The translations under genes were made by a program, and so were the position numbers. Positions 22,511-32,721 of a DNA stretch of 64,000 nt are shown here, in pieces. Numbering within the stretch: position 1 is the stretch's first letter; each line of letters starts with the position of its first letter. This DNA is from Exobasidium rhododendri (Eukaryota > Basidiomycota > Exobasidiomycetes > Exobasidiales > Exobasidiaceae): contig CP110631.1 in assembly GCA_026210745.1 (NCBI GenBank), positions 5,270,001-5,334,000 on the forward strand, in the 5' to 3' direction. The notes under the pieces are model-generated. The model did not search any database. It saw only the letters and a list, made by a program, of their open reading frames with translations, and was not told the DNA's origin.

Positions 22511-24073
22511 ATGACTGTGGCCCTCCAGTCTCCCTCACCCTTTCCTGATTGGACTCACAGCGGACCGCCCTCGCCCGATCACGACGACGAAGAGATGAAG
22601 TCCTTTCTGCACGGGAAGAAGAATACGCCGAAGAAGGGTCTGCGCCGGTGTGGGTGGGTCATGCCTGTCCTCGTCGTCTGTGTCTTTCTCTACTGGGGGA
22701 TGTACATCTTTGCCGGCGAGACTGGGCAGTCGGTGTCTGTGCCCGAGAGCAGCAGCCTGATCACCACCAGCATCCCCTCAAAAGACAACGCCTATCTCGC
22801 AACGATGATCGAGTCGTTCAAGGACCACCACGCCACCCAAGCCAGCGTCCACTCCTTTGCCACAATGAGCCTTCAGACGAGCCTCTACGCACAGATGCTT
22901 GAGGATGACTCGCTCAGTGCAACGCAGAAGAGCGCCTTTGAAAGGGAGACGTGGTTCTTTGCGCCGGGCATCGACAAGATTCACCAAAGCATCGTCGCCA
23001 AGCCGGGAAGGGGAATCGTCATCTCCTTCAACAAGTCCATGTTCAAGTACGCTTGCCACTTCCTTGCCACGCTGCGCAACGTGCATGAGTCTGATTTGCC
23101 TGTGGAAGTGTTCTACTATGGCGAAGACGACCTGCCTCTCGAGATGAAGCAGCACCTCATCGAACACTACGACGTTACACCAGTCGACCTCGAAAAGTTG
23201 GCCATCTTTGACGAAAGCTTTGTAGAGCTTCGACATGGAGGTTATGCCATCAAAGCTTTTGCTCTCCTCGCCAGCAGCTTTACCGAGGTACTCATGGTGG
23301 ATGTAGACTCGATCCTACTAGCTGCTCCAGAGCGATTCTTTGAACAGAGGGGATATCGTGAGCATGGCACGCTCTTCTTTCGAGACAGACTCATCGACGA
23401 AAAGTCAGACGAGATTCACGAGTTTCTCTCGGATCTGCTTGGTCGGCGGTCTCCATCGCCCGTTCTGGAGGACAGTCCGATCTGGAAGGAGCACCTGAAA
23501 CACCAACAAGAGTCTGGCGTCGTGCTGGTGGACAAGTCTCGACCGAAAGTCTTGGCAGCCCTACTTTTTGCTGCCTGGCAAAACACTGGTCCCATCCGAA
23601 GCCTGACGTACCGCCTCTTCTACGGCGACAAGGAGACCTTCTGGCTTGCTTTTGAGCTGGCAAACTTCCCTTACTACATGGTACAACACTTTGCAGGAGG
23701 TATCGGAAGCGAGAAATCCGAGCATTTTGACGGGTTTTGCCCGGATCATCCACTTCACTTTTTTGACTTTCAACATGAGAATGGATTTCTGAATAGTACA
23801 AGTGCAACGGATGGTGGTCAACTCGGTCTTCCTGCTTGGTTCAATGGTTCACTTCGAAAGAACAAATATCACGGCAAGGACGATCTACTCGACGCTAGCA
23901 TAGCCATCTGGGCCATGGATGGCAAGTGGACGTGGCAGGGCGGTAGCTACACTTGGTGCTTGACAGACTACACGAGGAGGAGTATGGACATGTACAATCT
24001 GGAGGCGAGGCTAGCGTCACTCGTAGACGAAGGCAGACATGCAGAGACGGTCATGACGGAGCGTCCAGTCTGA
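22511..24073 (+). CDS. GT71 alpha-mannosyltransferase (MNN1-like)
   Basis: Single exon of 520 residues, a type II membrane protein with the anchor at about 49-68 (WVMPVLVVCVFLYWGMYIF). The lumenal part carries the MNN1/GT71 pattern: RGIVISFNKSMFKYACHFL, VEVFYYGEDDLP, the catalytic DXD (Asp264-Val-Asp266 in MVDVDSILL), GTLFFRDR, QESGVVLVDKSR, and the C-terminal GDKETFWLAFEL. MNN1-type enzymes add alpha-1,3-mannose to protein glycans in the Golgi using GDP-mannose and manganese. A paralogue with the same motif order lies at 57442, and a third copy with a damaged DXD at 52705. Catalytic residues are intact here. Confidence 0.9.
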   Translation: MTVALQSPSPFPDWTHSGPPSPDHDDEEMKSFLHGKKNTPKKGLRRCGWVMPVLVVCVFLYWGMYIFAGETGQSVSVPESSSLITTSIPSKDNAYLATMIESFKDHHATQASVHSFATMSLQTSLYAQMLEDDSLSATQKSAFERETWFFAPGIDKIHQSIVAKPGRGIVISFNKSMFKYACHFLATLRNVHESDLPVEVFYYGEDDLPLEMKQHLIEHYDVTPVDLEKLAIFDESFVELRHGGYAIKAFALLASSFTEVLMVDVDSILLAAPERFFEQRGYREHGTLFFRDRLIDEKSDEIHEFLSDLLGRRSPSPVLEDSPIWKEHLKHQQESGVVLVDKSRPKVLAALLFAAWQNTGPIRSLTYRLFYGDKETFWLAFELANFPYYMVQHFAGGIGSEKSEHFDGFCPDHPLHFFDFQHENGFLNSTSATDGGQLGLPAWFNGSLRKNKYHGKDDLLDASIAIWAMDGKWTWQGGSYTWCLTDYTRRSMDMYNLEARLASLVDEGRHAETVMTERPV

Positions 24074-24626
24074 TTTGTAGCTTTTCCTTTTTATGTTCGG
24101 CAATAGATTTGAGGCGCACTCTTTCCCTTCTCCATCGTCGAGGAGAGGAGGGGGGATCAGCCTGTATACCCATTGTTTGAGCTCAATTGGTGTGCCGCTG
24201 TAAGCTGCGCTAGGCGAAGCGTCCTAAAGCACCTCCCCCTCGGAAGACAGGCAAAAGACGCATCGATGCTGCATTGGGAAGAGGACCGCCGCATGGAGGA
24301 AATTTCTGACTCGTGAGACTTCATCAGTGAGACGATATTGTGATGTAAAGTGATCATTCCATGAAGCTGGTAATGTCTTGATCACACACTCAAACGACTG
24401 ATCGGACTGAAAGATGTGGATGGTATATATGAAATTTACCAGTATGATGTTAGGAGGTAAGAAACATGATGGTAAAGGGGGGTAAAGAGGGGGAGGAGAG
24501 AGAGAGAGAAAGAGGCCCGGCTCAACGAGTAGGAGAGGCTCGTGAGGTAGCTAAGTGTCCGTAAGTATTTCATTGCGAAGTGAGAGTGTGTGTATAGAGA
24601 GTAGGAGATCGATTGGAGGACGACTT
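24074..24626. other. Convergent 3' intergenic region
   Basis: About 550 bases with a purine-rich stretch (24470-24520). No gene supported. Confidence 0.5.
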
Positions 24627-25213
24627 TTAGTTGTCGTCGGCATCTTCTCTCTTGGTCACTCCAGTGGGAGTGGTGGTCTTTCGTACACAGACGTTCTTCT
24701 TGCACGTTGCGGTTCCTCGGCATTGTGCGTCGGCCTCACAGTAGTCACCGAGACCGGAGCTGGCTTCACACTTGTTGCTGTAGATACCACAGTATCCGGA
24801 AGTGCAAGCAGAGTTGGTTCCGAAACATGTCTTGTTGTCAGCCTTCTTGGCGGAGCACTTGTCAGTGTGTCGACCACAGTATCCAGTTTGACAGTTGTCC
24901 TGTAGAGAAAGAAGATCAGGAGATGTCAGATTATACTGTCCCGAGCAGATCAATCAGATCCCAAAAGTGGGGGAGAAATGTTACTCACATCGTGGGCACA
25001 CTTCTTTCCAGCGTCGAACTTCTTGATGCAGACGTTTGACTTTCGGCTGCAGAAGTGGTGGGTTCCAACACAGTCGCTGTCAGAGGCACATGCCAACCTC
25101 TTGTTGAGGTGGTTGGCAGCAGACTCCAAGCTGGATCCCTGAGGGGCAGCGAATGCCAAGCATGCCATGCAGGCGAAGAGGAAAGCAATGGATAGGATAG
25201 AGATACGGGCCAT
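24627..25213 (-). CDS. Cys-rich secreted protein, four tandem Cys units
   Basis: Two exons (25213-24989 and 24899-24627) joined in phase 0 give 165 residues. After a signal peptide (ILSIAFLFACMACLAFAA) and a possible Kex2 site (LNKR) come four consecutive units of about 27 residues with four Cys each, on the pattern C-x(5)-C-x(5,6)-C-x(5)-C (for example CASDSDCVGTHHFC). The tail is Thr/Lys-rich and ends KREDADDN. The architecture resembles EGF/dickkopf-like disulphide repeats and suggests a stable extracellular protein. A related protein lies at 61553-62383 and shares a phase-0 intron at the equivalent point. The function is unknown; effector or surface ligand are possibilities. Confidence 0.8.
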
Positions 25214-26664
25214 CTTGAAGGAAGTTAGGTTGTTGTTGAGGTGGGGGTGGGAGAGAGAGTGGTGATGAGGAGTTTGAGTTAAACGAAAGTGGGGGACTTT
25301 AAGTAAGAGAGAGAAGGAAGTCTTGAGGCTTGAGGCTTGAGATGTAGTTGATGGGGGAAAAAAGAAGATTTGATCGACGAGAACTTGTCTTGCTTTTAAG
25401 GACGACGGATGCGGTTCAAGACAAAGGGCGTTCCTTCGAGGCCCTAACGGACGCTTGGTCTCCCAAGCGACTGTATCGGGCTTGAAAATCCATACCACAC
25501 CAAAAAGGTCCAACATTACTTTCCCGCTTCCCGCTTCCCGCTTCTGAATAGAACATTTCGCAAGGGAAAATCAGGGAATGAAATTTGCATCATGTAGAAT
25601 ATGCCTTGATTGGTCTGTCCCGTTTAGCGATCCGATATCGTAAAGAAATGTGCTGAAGAATGACATGTGAGATTAGAAGTCTGTCGGAACTTTTTACCTT
25701 ACATTCGGTCGTTCCGCAATGAGACAGTGGAAGAAAGCTAGCCGTCTCTCGAAGCCAACTCTAGTAAAGTTTTCCCTTTTAAGATTCGCGCTATAAGCGA
25801 ATTAGCACGGCCATATCTAGCATATCTACTACACTCGAAGCCACTAGACGCGCCCAGCGCCTTACATTCCCGATCCTAATACACATTCAAGATGCAGGTT
25901 AAGGTTGACACTAGGTATTCCCAGACGAGAACGCGCGTCCCGTTAGCCAATCGACGCGTGCGTTTGGGCACGTTAGATAGGCTACCTCAATTCTTACCTA
26001 TCTTCCACCCCATTGAACCTAAAGCGGCGTGGGCCAATAAAGTTCTAGACCATCCCCATCCGCGACCGCTTGGCAAGAAAGCAAGTGGCATCTGCATGCC
26101 ATCTTACACAAAGTTTCGCTTATGGTGGAGGTGGGGAGGGAAATGGGTACCCCATTGATGCACGCAGGACCACCGCTTTGATCTTCCTTTGACGGGCAAT
26201 CTCCAACGTTCTTTCCTGTTCCTTCTTTCTCGCACACACTCGGAGCGTGTCTGATGTGGGCCGTAGAAAGCGGACGGAGAATGCGATACTTTGGTTCAGA
26301 GACATCTATTCCGCCGTCAAGTAAATTGTCGTGCCATCTGATCATCGTCACATTTTGTGTAATTTACGAGAACGATTTCACGGCGTTTTTTCTGATAAAT
26401 TTTGTTCTGGCATCTATTGCTATGTGTGATTAATTGCTCGATTGGTATAGTTATCACAGAACAGGATTGATCCAGGAATGAAACATCTAGAAAGATCTAT
26501 GGGGAACTGGGAAGAGAAAAGGGCGGGTAGAGAGAGAACGCGAGTTAGAGTAAGTGCGATTTAGATTACAATGAGTGAGGTAGACATGTGGACGAAAGAA
26601 GGAAGAAGATACGGGGACACCAAGTATGGAAAAGGTGAAGAAGAAGAGGACAGCGGATGTCCCG
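25214..26664. other. Intergenic, no supported gene
   Basis: About 1.45 kb. It includes a small direct repeat of CCCGCTT (25525-25545) and an AT-rich stretch at 26340-26460. No convincing coding or RNA gene seen. Confidence 0.5.
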
Positions 26665-27915
26665 CTACATGGAGATGGATCGGTGATCGGTGACGATGGC
26701 ATTGTAGAGTTCGGTGACTTGAAGGACGGGGGACGCCAGCGGAGTGTTGGCGCCGCTGCGTAGCTTGATCGATGACTCTGGACGACTGTAGGCGACTATG
26801 CTGAAGATGACGATCAAAACAGCGAGCGCGGAGAGAGCGCTGAATCCTGCTTCCAAGAAAACGGCCGAGAATATGAATGTTAAAATCAGAGCAAAACTTG
26901 TGGCAAATGATTTGAGGATGCTGTTGGCGTACTTGATGGTCATGCCGACGAGCAGTCCACCGCACAGATTCAGTGCAACTACACACCACGCCCAGCTTGA
27001 GAAGCCTTGGAACAAGTCGAAGTGTTGTGATGTCGATCGCATGTACGATGCAAAGATGGGAAACGCGGCAGGTCCCAAGCTGCATAGAGCCAGTTGCATG
27101 TTGTTCGTCCACACGCTCGTCTTTGCCTTTTTCACCACCTTCTCCGTGTACACGCCTGCGAATCCAGAGACGAGGCAAGAGACGACGATCGCTGACATGC
27201 CTAGAATAGGGTTTTGAACTGTCTCCTCCATATTTTTAACTGACGCCGCCTTGTTTGCCGTTGCTTGCATGACGCTGTATTGGAAGAACATGATGCCGCC
27301 CATGAGTTGAAGAATGCTAAAGCTCTTTTGCAAGCTCAAGGTCTTGTTGAGCAGAATGACCGAGAAGAGAGCAGTCGTGGCGATCTTGAGCTGGGAGAAG
27401 ATCTGAAAGCTTGTGGGGGCTGCAAAACAGAGAACAGGTCAGTGATCGTAGACGAGGCTCAGAACGACAGTATGGCTCGACGTACACAGATGCGTGGCGG
27501 CGACGAATTGAAGATTGTTCTGTGCTACGTAGATGAATGCAGGCACCAGCAGCCTCACACAGTCCCACCCAATCACTTCCGAGTATATCTCCTGGCACGC
27601 TTGCCATACCGTACGACGCTCGTTCCACTTTGCCGTGTCGACCTTTTCTGATGATGATGATCTGGAAGCTTGGACATCGAGCGGCGACCAGATGATGGGC
27701 AGTTCCTCCTCCGTTGGCTGCGCTGTTGTTGTTTTGCCGACAAGGAGGATGAAGAAGCACACTACAATCTTGCTGATCTCACACAGAAAGACGGCAACTG
27801 CTGGGTTGTAGTTTGCTCCTCCCTGTCTGCTCTTTGTAATGGTCAGACTGAGAGCACTATTCTGTACCGTGAGCAGTAAGAGGCTGACGGCGCTGAGGGT
27901 TCGTGTGCTGGTCAT
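26665..27915 (-). CDS. Nucleotide-sugar transporter 1 (SLC35A type)
   Basis: Two exons (27915-27486 and 27419-26665) joined in phase 1 give 394 residues with about ten hydrophobic segments. Strong family signs are SLLLLTVQNSALSL at the start, VPAFIYVAQNNLQFVAATHL, then SPTSFQIFSQLKIATTALFS across the splice junction, and LNLCGGLLVGMTIKYANSI near the end. These match the UDP-galactose/UDP-GlcNAc/CMP-sialate transporter family (Nuc_sug_transp), which exchanges a Golgi-lumen nucleoside monophosphate for a cytosolic nucleotide sugar. The substrate cannot be told from sequence. It shares a roughly 470-base divergent promoter with the GT25 gene, which suggests they are co-expressed. Confidence 0.9.
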
Positions 27916-28385
27916 GATTGCGACAAGATTGGTGGGCGATCTAAAGTAGAGAGAGAGGGAAAAGACGGAGATCGGTGGGTAGTGGAAGGTAAGGAGGTGA
28001 AGATGTCGCTAGCTTTAGAGCCCCATGCCATTTATTTGTCAAAGGGTAAAAAGGTCTCATGCCACAGAGGTCGCCGTGAGGTAAGGCTCCAGGCGACACT
28101 TCCATCCCGGTAGGAGTGGCCTCATTTGTATTTCGATTAGTGGCTTTTGAAAGTGTCTAAAATCGAGAAAACTTGTTTTTGTAACGCTAAACGCAAAGGT
28201 TGCATCAGACGCGCGTGCCTCCGCTTTAAGATTCCCCCGAATGTAGATTTTGACTTTTGGGAGGATTTTCCTCACATTGCGTGTCTCTTATTTTACGCGA
28301 TTGCAATGGGATATTTTTGTGCGCAGAAATCGCAGCAGAAACTCTAATCGGGGGCGAATTTGGGGCTGAAATACACCATCACAAG
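27916..28385. promoter_or_regulatory. Bidirectional promoter, transporter 1 / GT25
   Basis: This 470-base gap separates two divergent genes of the glycan block. The GT25 reading frame stays open to 28257, but the ATG at 28386 is the first Met that gives a normal type II topology. No specific operator could be recognised. Confidence 0.45.
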
Positions 28386-29753
28386 ATGTCCAGGCCCCCC
28401 GCCAAGCCAGACACAGGACGCAAAGCGAGGGCTGGGACCAAGCTTTTCCGGATGAAGAAGCAGCTACTCGTCCTGTGCTGTGGTGTGATCATCCTCCTCA
28501 CGATAAGGCGGCAGGTGCAGAAGCTACGTCAACCTGTGCAGCAGGAACCATACTACGATGAAGACGACGACGACGACAACATCTTTGACCCGCTCAGCGG
28601 CAAGGCCCACGTAGGGGCGTATGAACGTGCTTTGCGAGCAGGTGAGAGGCTGCACCTGCCGCAACTGTATCACCATGGCGCAGCTGCTTACAAGACAGTC
28701 AATTCGACCCTTGATTTCGAAAGCATCCTCGTGCTCAACTTGGCAGAGCGCACCGATCGGAGGGATGAGCTAGCCTTGATGGCCGACGTCTCCGGACTCA
28801 ATCTCACATATGTCGCCGCTGTGCAAGGATCGACGATGGACACCAAGTACCTTCCTTCGCGATCCTCGGCTCTCAGCACTTCAGAGCTCGGTTGCTGGCG
28901 ATCACACACAAATGCGTGGAGGCATATGCTGGAGAAGGGTCTCAGCACCGCTCTGATACTGGAGGACGACGTGGACTGGAACATCGACGTACGGAAACAG
29001 ATGCAGCTCCTGCAGGGTCCGTTCATGACACTTCAAGATGCTCTCTTTGCGGGAGGAGAAGAAGGTCATGCTACCACGCAGAAGAGAGAGCACACCTCCT
29101 TTGGGACAGACTGGGACGTGATCAACTTTGGCTCGTGCACGGAGGATGCGTGGATCAAGGATGGCGAGCGGACCGACTACATTAAGTACAGCATGAAGCC
29201 CCCCTTTGTAGCGTACGACGATGACACCTTGACAGACTATCACGACACCTCGTTTCGGCACCAGCTTGTCTACGAGGAGTATGGCATCCCGTTGCCAGGA
29301 GGTCCGCCACCAGAAAAGGCAAGCAAGTTGAATATGGAGCGCGCTACATACCCTCATCTTCGCCTGATCCACAAGTCACGCAATTCTCTCTGCACCGCAA
29401 GCTATGCGATCAGCCGCAGAGGAGCACGCAAGCTCCTCTATCACGCAACGAGGAAGATCCTGGCGCCCATCGACTTGGTCATTGCGGATCTCTCTTACCA
29501 GGGCACGCTAAATTCGTACACGTCCGTTCCGCCACTCATGAGTCAATGGAAGTCGCTCGATGAAGCTCAACACGACTCCGACATCTCCCACTCCGGGGCC
29601 GTTGCAAAGAAGCGCAAGAACAAGAAGCAGAAGCAGAAGCAGAAGCAGGTGTCAGGCATGAAGACCGGAAGCTCTACCCTGGGTTCTTCCGAGAATGTCG
29701 GCAAAGGCAGCGTCCGTCGCAATTTAGCTCGTCTCGTCTTTGAGCTCGAATGA
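28386..29753 (+). CDS. GT25 glycosyltransferase
   Basis: Single exon of 455 residues. It has a short basic tail, a membrane anchor at about 25-40 (QLLVLCCGVIILLTI), an acidic stem (YYDEDDDDDN), then a GT25 domain. Diagnostic elements are ILVLNLAERTDRRDEL at 114-129, ELGCWRSHTNAWRHML at 167-182, the metal-binding LEDD at 192-195, and SYAISRRGARKLL with PIDLVIAD further on. GT25 includes bacterial LPS galactosyltransferases and animal collagen galactosyltransferases (COLGALT). Fungal members have unknown acceptors. The C-terminal tail is unusually Lys/Gln-rich (KKRKNKKQKQKQKQ) and encoded by an AGAAGC repeat near 29625. Confidence 0.88.
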   Translation: MSRPPAKPDTGRKARAGTKLFRMKKQLLVLCCGVIILLTIRRQVQKLRQPVQQEPYYDEDDDDDNIFDPLSGKAHVGAYERALRAGERLHLPQLYHHGAAAYKTVNSTLDFESILVLNLAERTDRRDELALMADVSGLNLTYVAAVQGSTMDTKYLPSRSSALSTSELGCWRSHTNAWRHMLEKGLSTALILEDDVDWNIDVRKQMQLLQGPFMTLQDALFAGGEEGHATTQKREHTSFGTDWDVINFGSCTEDAWIKDGERTDYIKYSMKPPFVAYDDDTLTDYHDTSFRHQLVYEEYGIPLPGGPPPEKASKLNMERATYPHLRLIHKSRNSLCTASYAISRRGARKLLYHATRKILAPIDLVIADLSYQGTLNSYTSVPPLMSQWKSLDEAQHDSDISHSGAVAKKRKNKKQKQKQKQVSGMKTGSSTLGSSENVGKGSVRRNLARLVFELE

Positions 29754-30561
29754 GGGGCGATAAGGGGCTTCATTCCAAAGTCCGCACTGTCAGCCCTGTT
29801 TGTAATAGTATAGTCCGCCTGTTGCCAATCTGCATGGATCAGAAACATCGTCCTGAAATGCAAAGTGAGCAGACAAACAAACGGATCGGATAAGAGGTGA
29901 AGCTCCAAGGGTGAGCGCATGCGGCTAGCGCCTTACATTCCTGCTTTTCCCCTGCCAAGCTTGAGACGACTTGTTCAGACCAACACTCTTGGGGCGCGTG
30001 CACTCTCAACGTGTGCTAACAGACGCGTCGAGTTCTTATATTCTTGTTACAATTACAAATTACATGCCCAGTGTGCGTCGTTGCCTTCTATAGATAGTAA
30101 TCAGATTGGGGGTCTGACATACAAAACGTTGTGGACTTTTCTTGATCGCGATCTACTAAATCCATTCTACAGTATCTCTGTGTTATACTTTTTCTTCCCT
30201 TAGTTGAATTTCCCGCATTGAAGTATATTTCCTGCTTGGTCGCGTCAGGAAAAGCGCGCACAGCCAGCCACGTTAGTGATATGAGTCAACAATAAGGTAT
30301 GCAAGGAGTTTTGCCGCTTCCCCTACCAGGCACCTGCGAGAGACGAGAGGGAGTCCGACTAGGCACAATTCCACGAGACAGAAAGAAAGAAAGGCAACTA
30401 AGAAAAAAAACCTGTCGTGGAGTGGAAATTCTCCTGGCCTAGCATGTGAGATTGAGCTCTCTCGTTGTTCTGTCAGATCTTCGGAATCAACTACGGGATC
30501 GCTGATTGATTTACGATCTCGTCTGTCATCACCAGCAGCAGCAGCAGCGATAGTGTCATAC
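29754..30561. other. Intergenic, no supported gene
   Basis: About 800 bases. A short GCA repeat precedes the DUF3405 start. No coding feature supported. Confidence 0.5.
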
Positions 30562-32721
30562 ATGGGCCAGAAGTACAAGCGCTCACATCACGAAGGACTA
30601 GACATGGGATACCTTGGCTCGTCCCGGAAGGTGCTCAAGCTGTGCGTCTGGATCATCGGACTGGGCATCTCAGCATGGCTCTTTATTCTCGTCTCCTCGC
30701 CCTTGAGCGACATGGCCCTCCGCACTACCGTGTGAGTTAAGGCAACTGCCCTGATGATCAGCCCTTTTGCTGACGTCCACAGAGCCCTGTCTAGCAACCG
30801 CGTGGAACAAGTCAGCACACCACAACCCGCTGTCAGCATCACCACAGCCCCCACGCAGCACAACTTCTGGGCATACGACGAGAAGAGGCACTACGATGAG
30901 GAGCAGTGTGGACGGTGGCTAGAGAGCATTGACATGACACCGCTCCCCACCAGTGCAAGGTCTCATCACCCACGACCTTTGCTGGGCCTCGAAAGTCTGT
31001 TTGGAGAGGGGTCAGAGTGCTACACATACGAAGGCCGGTTTGGTCGATACACTGATCGAGCTCTCCGCATCGACTACCGAAAGGTGGACGATCCAGAGAA
31101 CATACTGAGCGACATACAGGTCGACGAGGTGTCGGGCCCAGTGAGGCCAAAGAAGATACGGATCGAGAGCTGGATCAATTACCTCAAGCAACGCAACACC
31201 ATCACCAACAGCAATCTTTCAAACTCCTCCATCGATAGCATCCTGAGCTGGCGAGCCTTGACGGACGGGTGCGGATCCCATCATCAAGCAAAGCCACGGC
31301 AGAGGACGGCCATTGTTCTGCGCTTCTACGAGGGCTACGTACTGGTGAGTCTGTGTGTGACAGCTACACTCTCCAGAGCGAGTACTTACATGCGTCTTCC
31401 GCTCCCTCGATTGTGATTCACCCTCGCCAGACGGAAGACGAAGTGCTCAACATTCGTGCCTTGATCGTGGAGATGGTGCTGAGCAGACCGGATCGCGGCT
31501 GGGATGTCCGCATCTTGGTGGAGACGAAGCAGACAAGGCATGCATTTGCGTCGAATCCAGCAAAGGAGCACATCCTCACGCCCATGCTGCCGAGGGAATT
31601 TTGGGGTCTAGTGGAGTTTTGGAGCGAATCCTTCATCGAGCTGATGCTGCCAGGCTTGACGACGGGGCCGAGCAATGCCTGGCGAGGGGCGTACAAGTGA
31701 GTGCAGTTCCTGATCTTCCTCGACGGCGCTTCTGCTGAACCAATAATCGATGGAATTCTTCTCTCCACAGCCAAGATCGAGGGTGCATCATCGCCACGCA
31801 GATCTTCTCCTTCCTCCATCCAGAGTACGACTTTGTCTACAATTGGGAGGGCGACATTCGCTTCCTGGGCGACCACCGGATTTTCTTTGATGCCGTAGAA
31901 GGTGAGCGCAGTCAGGCATCGTGACTACATGACGCCTAGCTGATTAGATGTATTACTTGCAGCATTCGCAAAGAGCGAGCCGATGGTGGACGGGCTCACA
32001 AAGTACGACAATTGGCTGATACGAGACTCGAAAGGAAGTCACAAGACGTGGTTCGGCGACAAGAGGGAGCGCAACGGGAGGGGAAAAGAGGCAGACCTCA
32101 TCGTCTTCAATCCGATGTTCGAGGTGCAGAATTCTGGCTGGTGGTACCAGGACGACTTCCAGAGTGAGTCTCGTCTTTTGTTGAGAAGTGATTTGTCAGA
32201 GTGGAGCGTGCTGACTAAAACGTCCCTCCCAATGTTCTTGTACAGACATCAGCCTGGACACACCGCGGAAGGCGTCGATCGTCTCGAGCCTGCGGATGAG
32301 CAGAGGCCTCATCAAGGCGATGAATCTGGCTGCTGCCGAGTCACACAAGTCAATGTCGTGCGAAGCCTGGCCTGTCACTGCCGCTCTTCACTCGCAGTTC
32401 ACCCCATCGAAAGACATCATGTTTGAGCCGAACACGACCTTCATCGATGATCTCGACGTGCCATTCAAGGCAGTCTTTGTCCCGCATCCAGTCTACTTTG
32501 ACACGCACTTTGATCCGAAGGAAATGGAGGAATATCTCTGGATCGACGACTTTATGGTGTTTGAAAACGAAGACTTTATGCGGATGAGCAGTTACTACTA
32601 CACCACCGACCTGTCATGGAGGATATACCGCGACTGGAAGGATGGCGTAGGAGAATCAAAGTGTCGAAAGCCGGCTCTGATCCATCCCGTCAAGACGAGG
32701 GACCTGATGGGCGGTCACTAG
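30562..32721 (+). CDS. DUF3405-family type II membrane protein, copy 1
   Basis: Six exons (30562-30731, 30783-31344, 31431-31696, 31771-31901, 31963-32163, 32246-32721) give 601 residues. Intron phases are 2, 0, 2, 1 and 1. One membrane anchor lies at about 31-49 (LCVWIIGLGISAWLFILVSS). The lumenal domain has the DUF3405 hallmarks: RTAIVLRFYEGYVL, LNIRALIVEM, LPREFWGLVEFW, the string HPEYDFVYNWEGDIRFLGD, and near the C-terminus SSYYYTTDLSWRIYRDW. The acidic WEGDIRF could act as a metal site, and family size and topology suggest a glycosyltransferase, but no activity is established. All junctions keep the frame and match the paralogue at 37221. Confidence 0.88.

Noticed and set aside
28257-28385. 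Upstream extension of the GT25 reading frame
   Set aside because: Open but lacks an ATG, and it would bury the membrane anchor; the start at 28386 gives normal type II topology.
25856-29941. Fifteen-base string AGCGCCTTACATTCC present at 25856 and 29927
   Set aside because: A few repeated 15-mers are expected by chance in 64 kb, and the flanks do not match.
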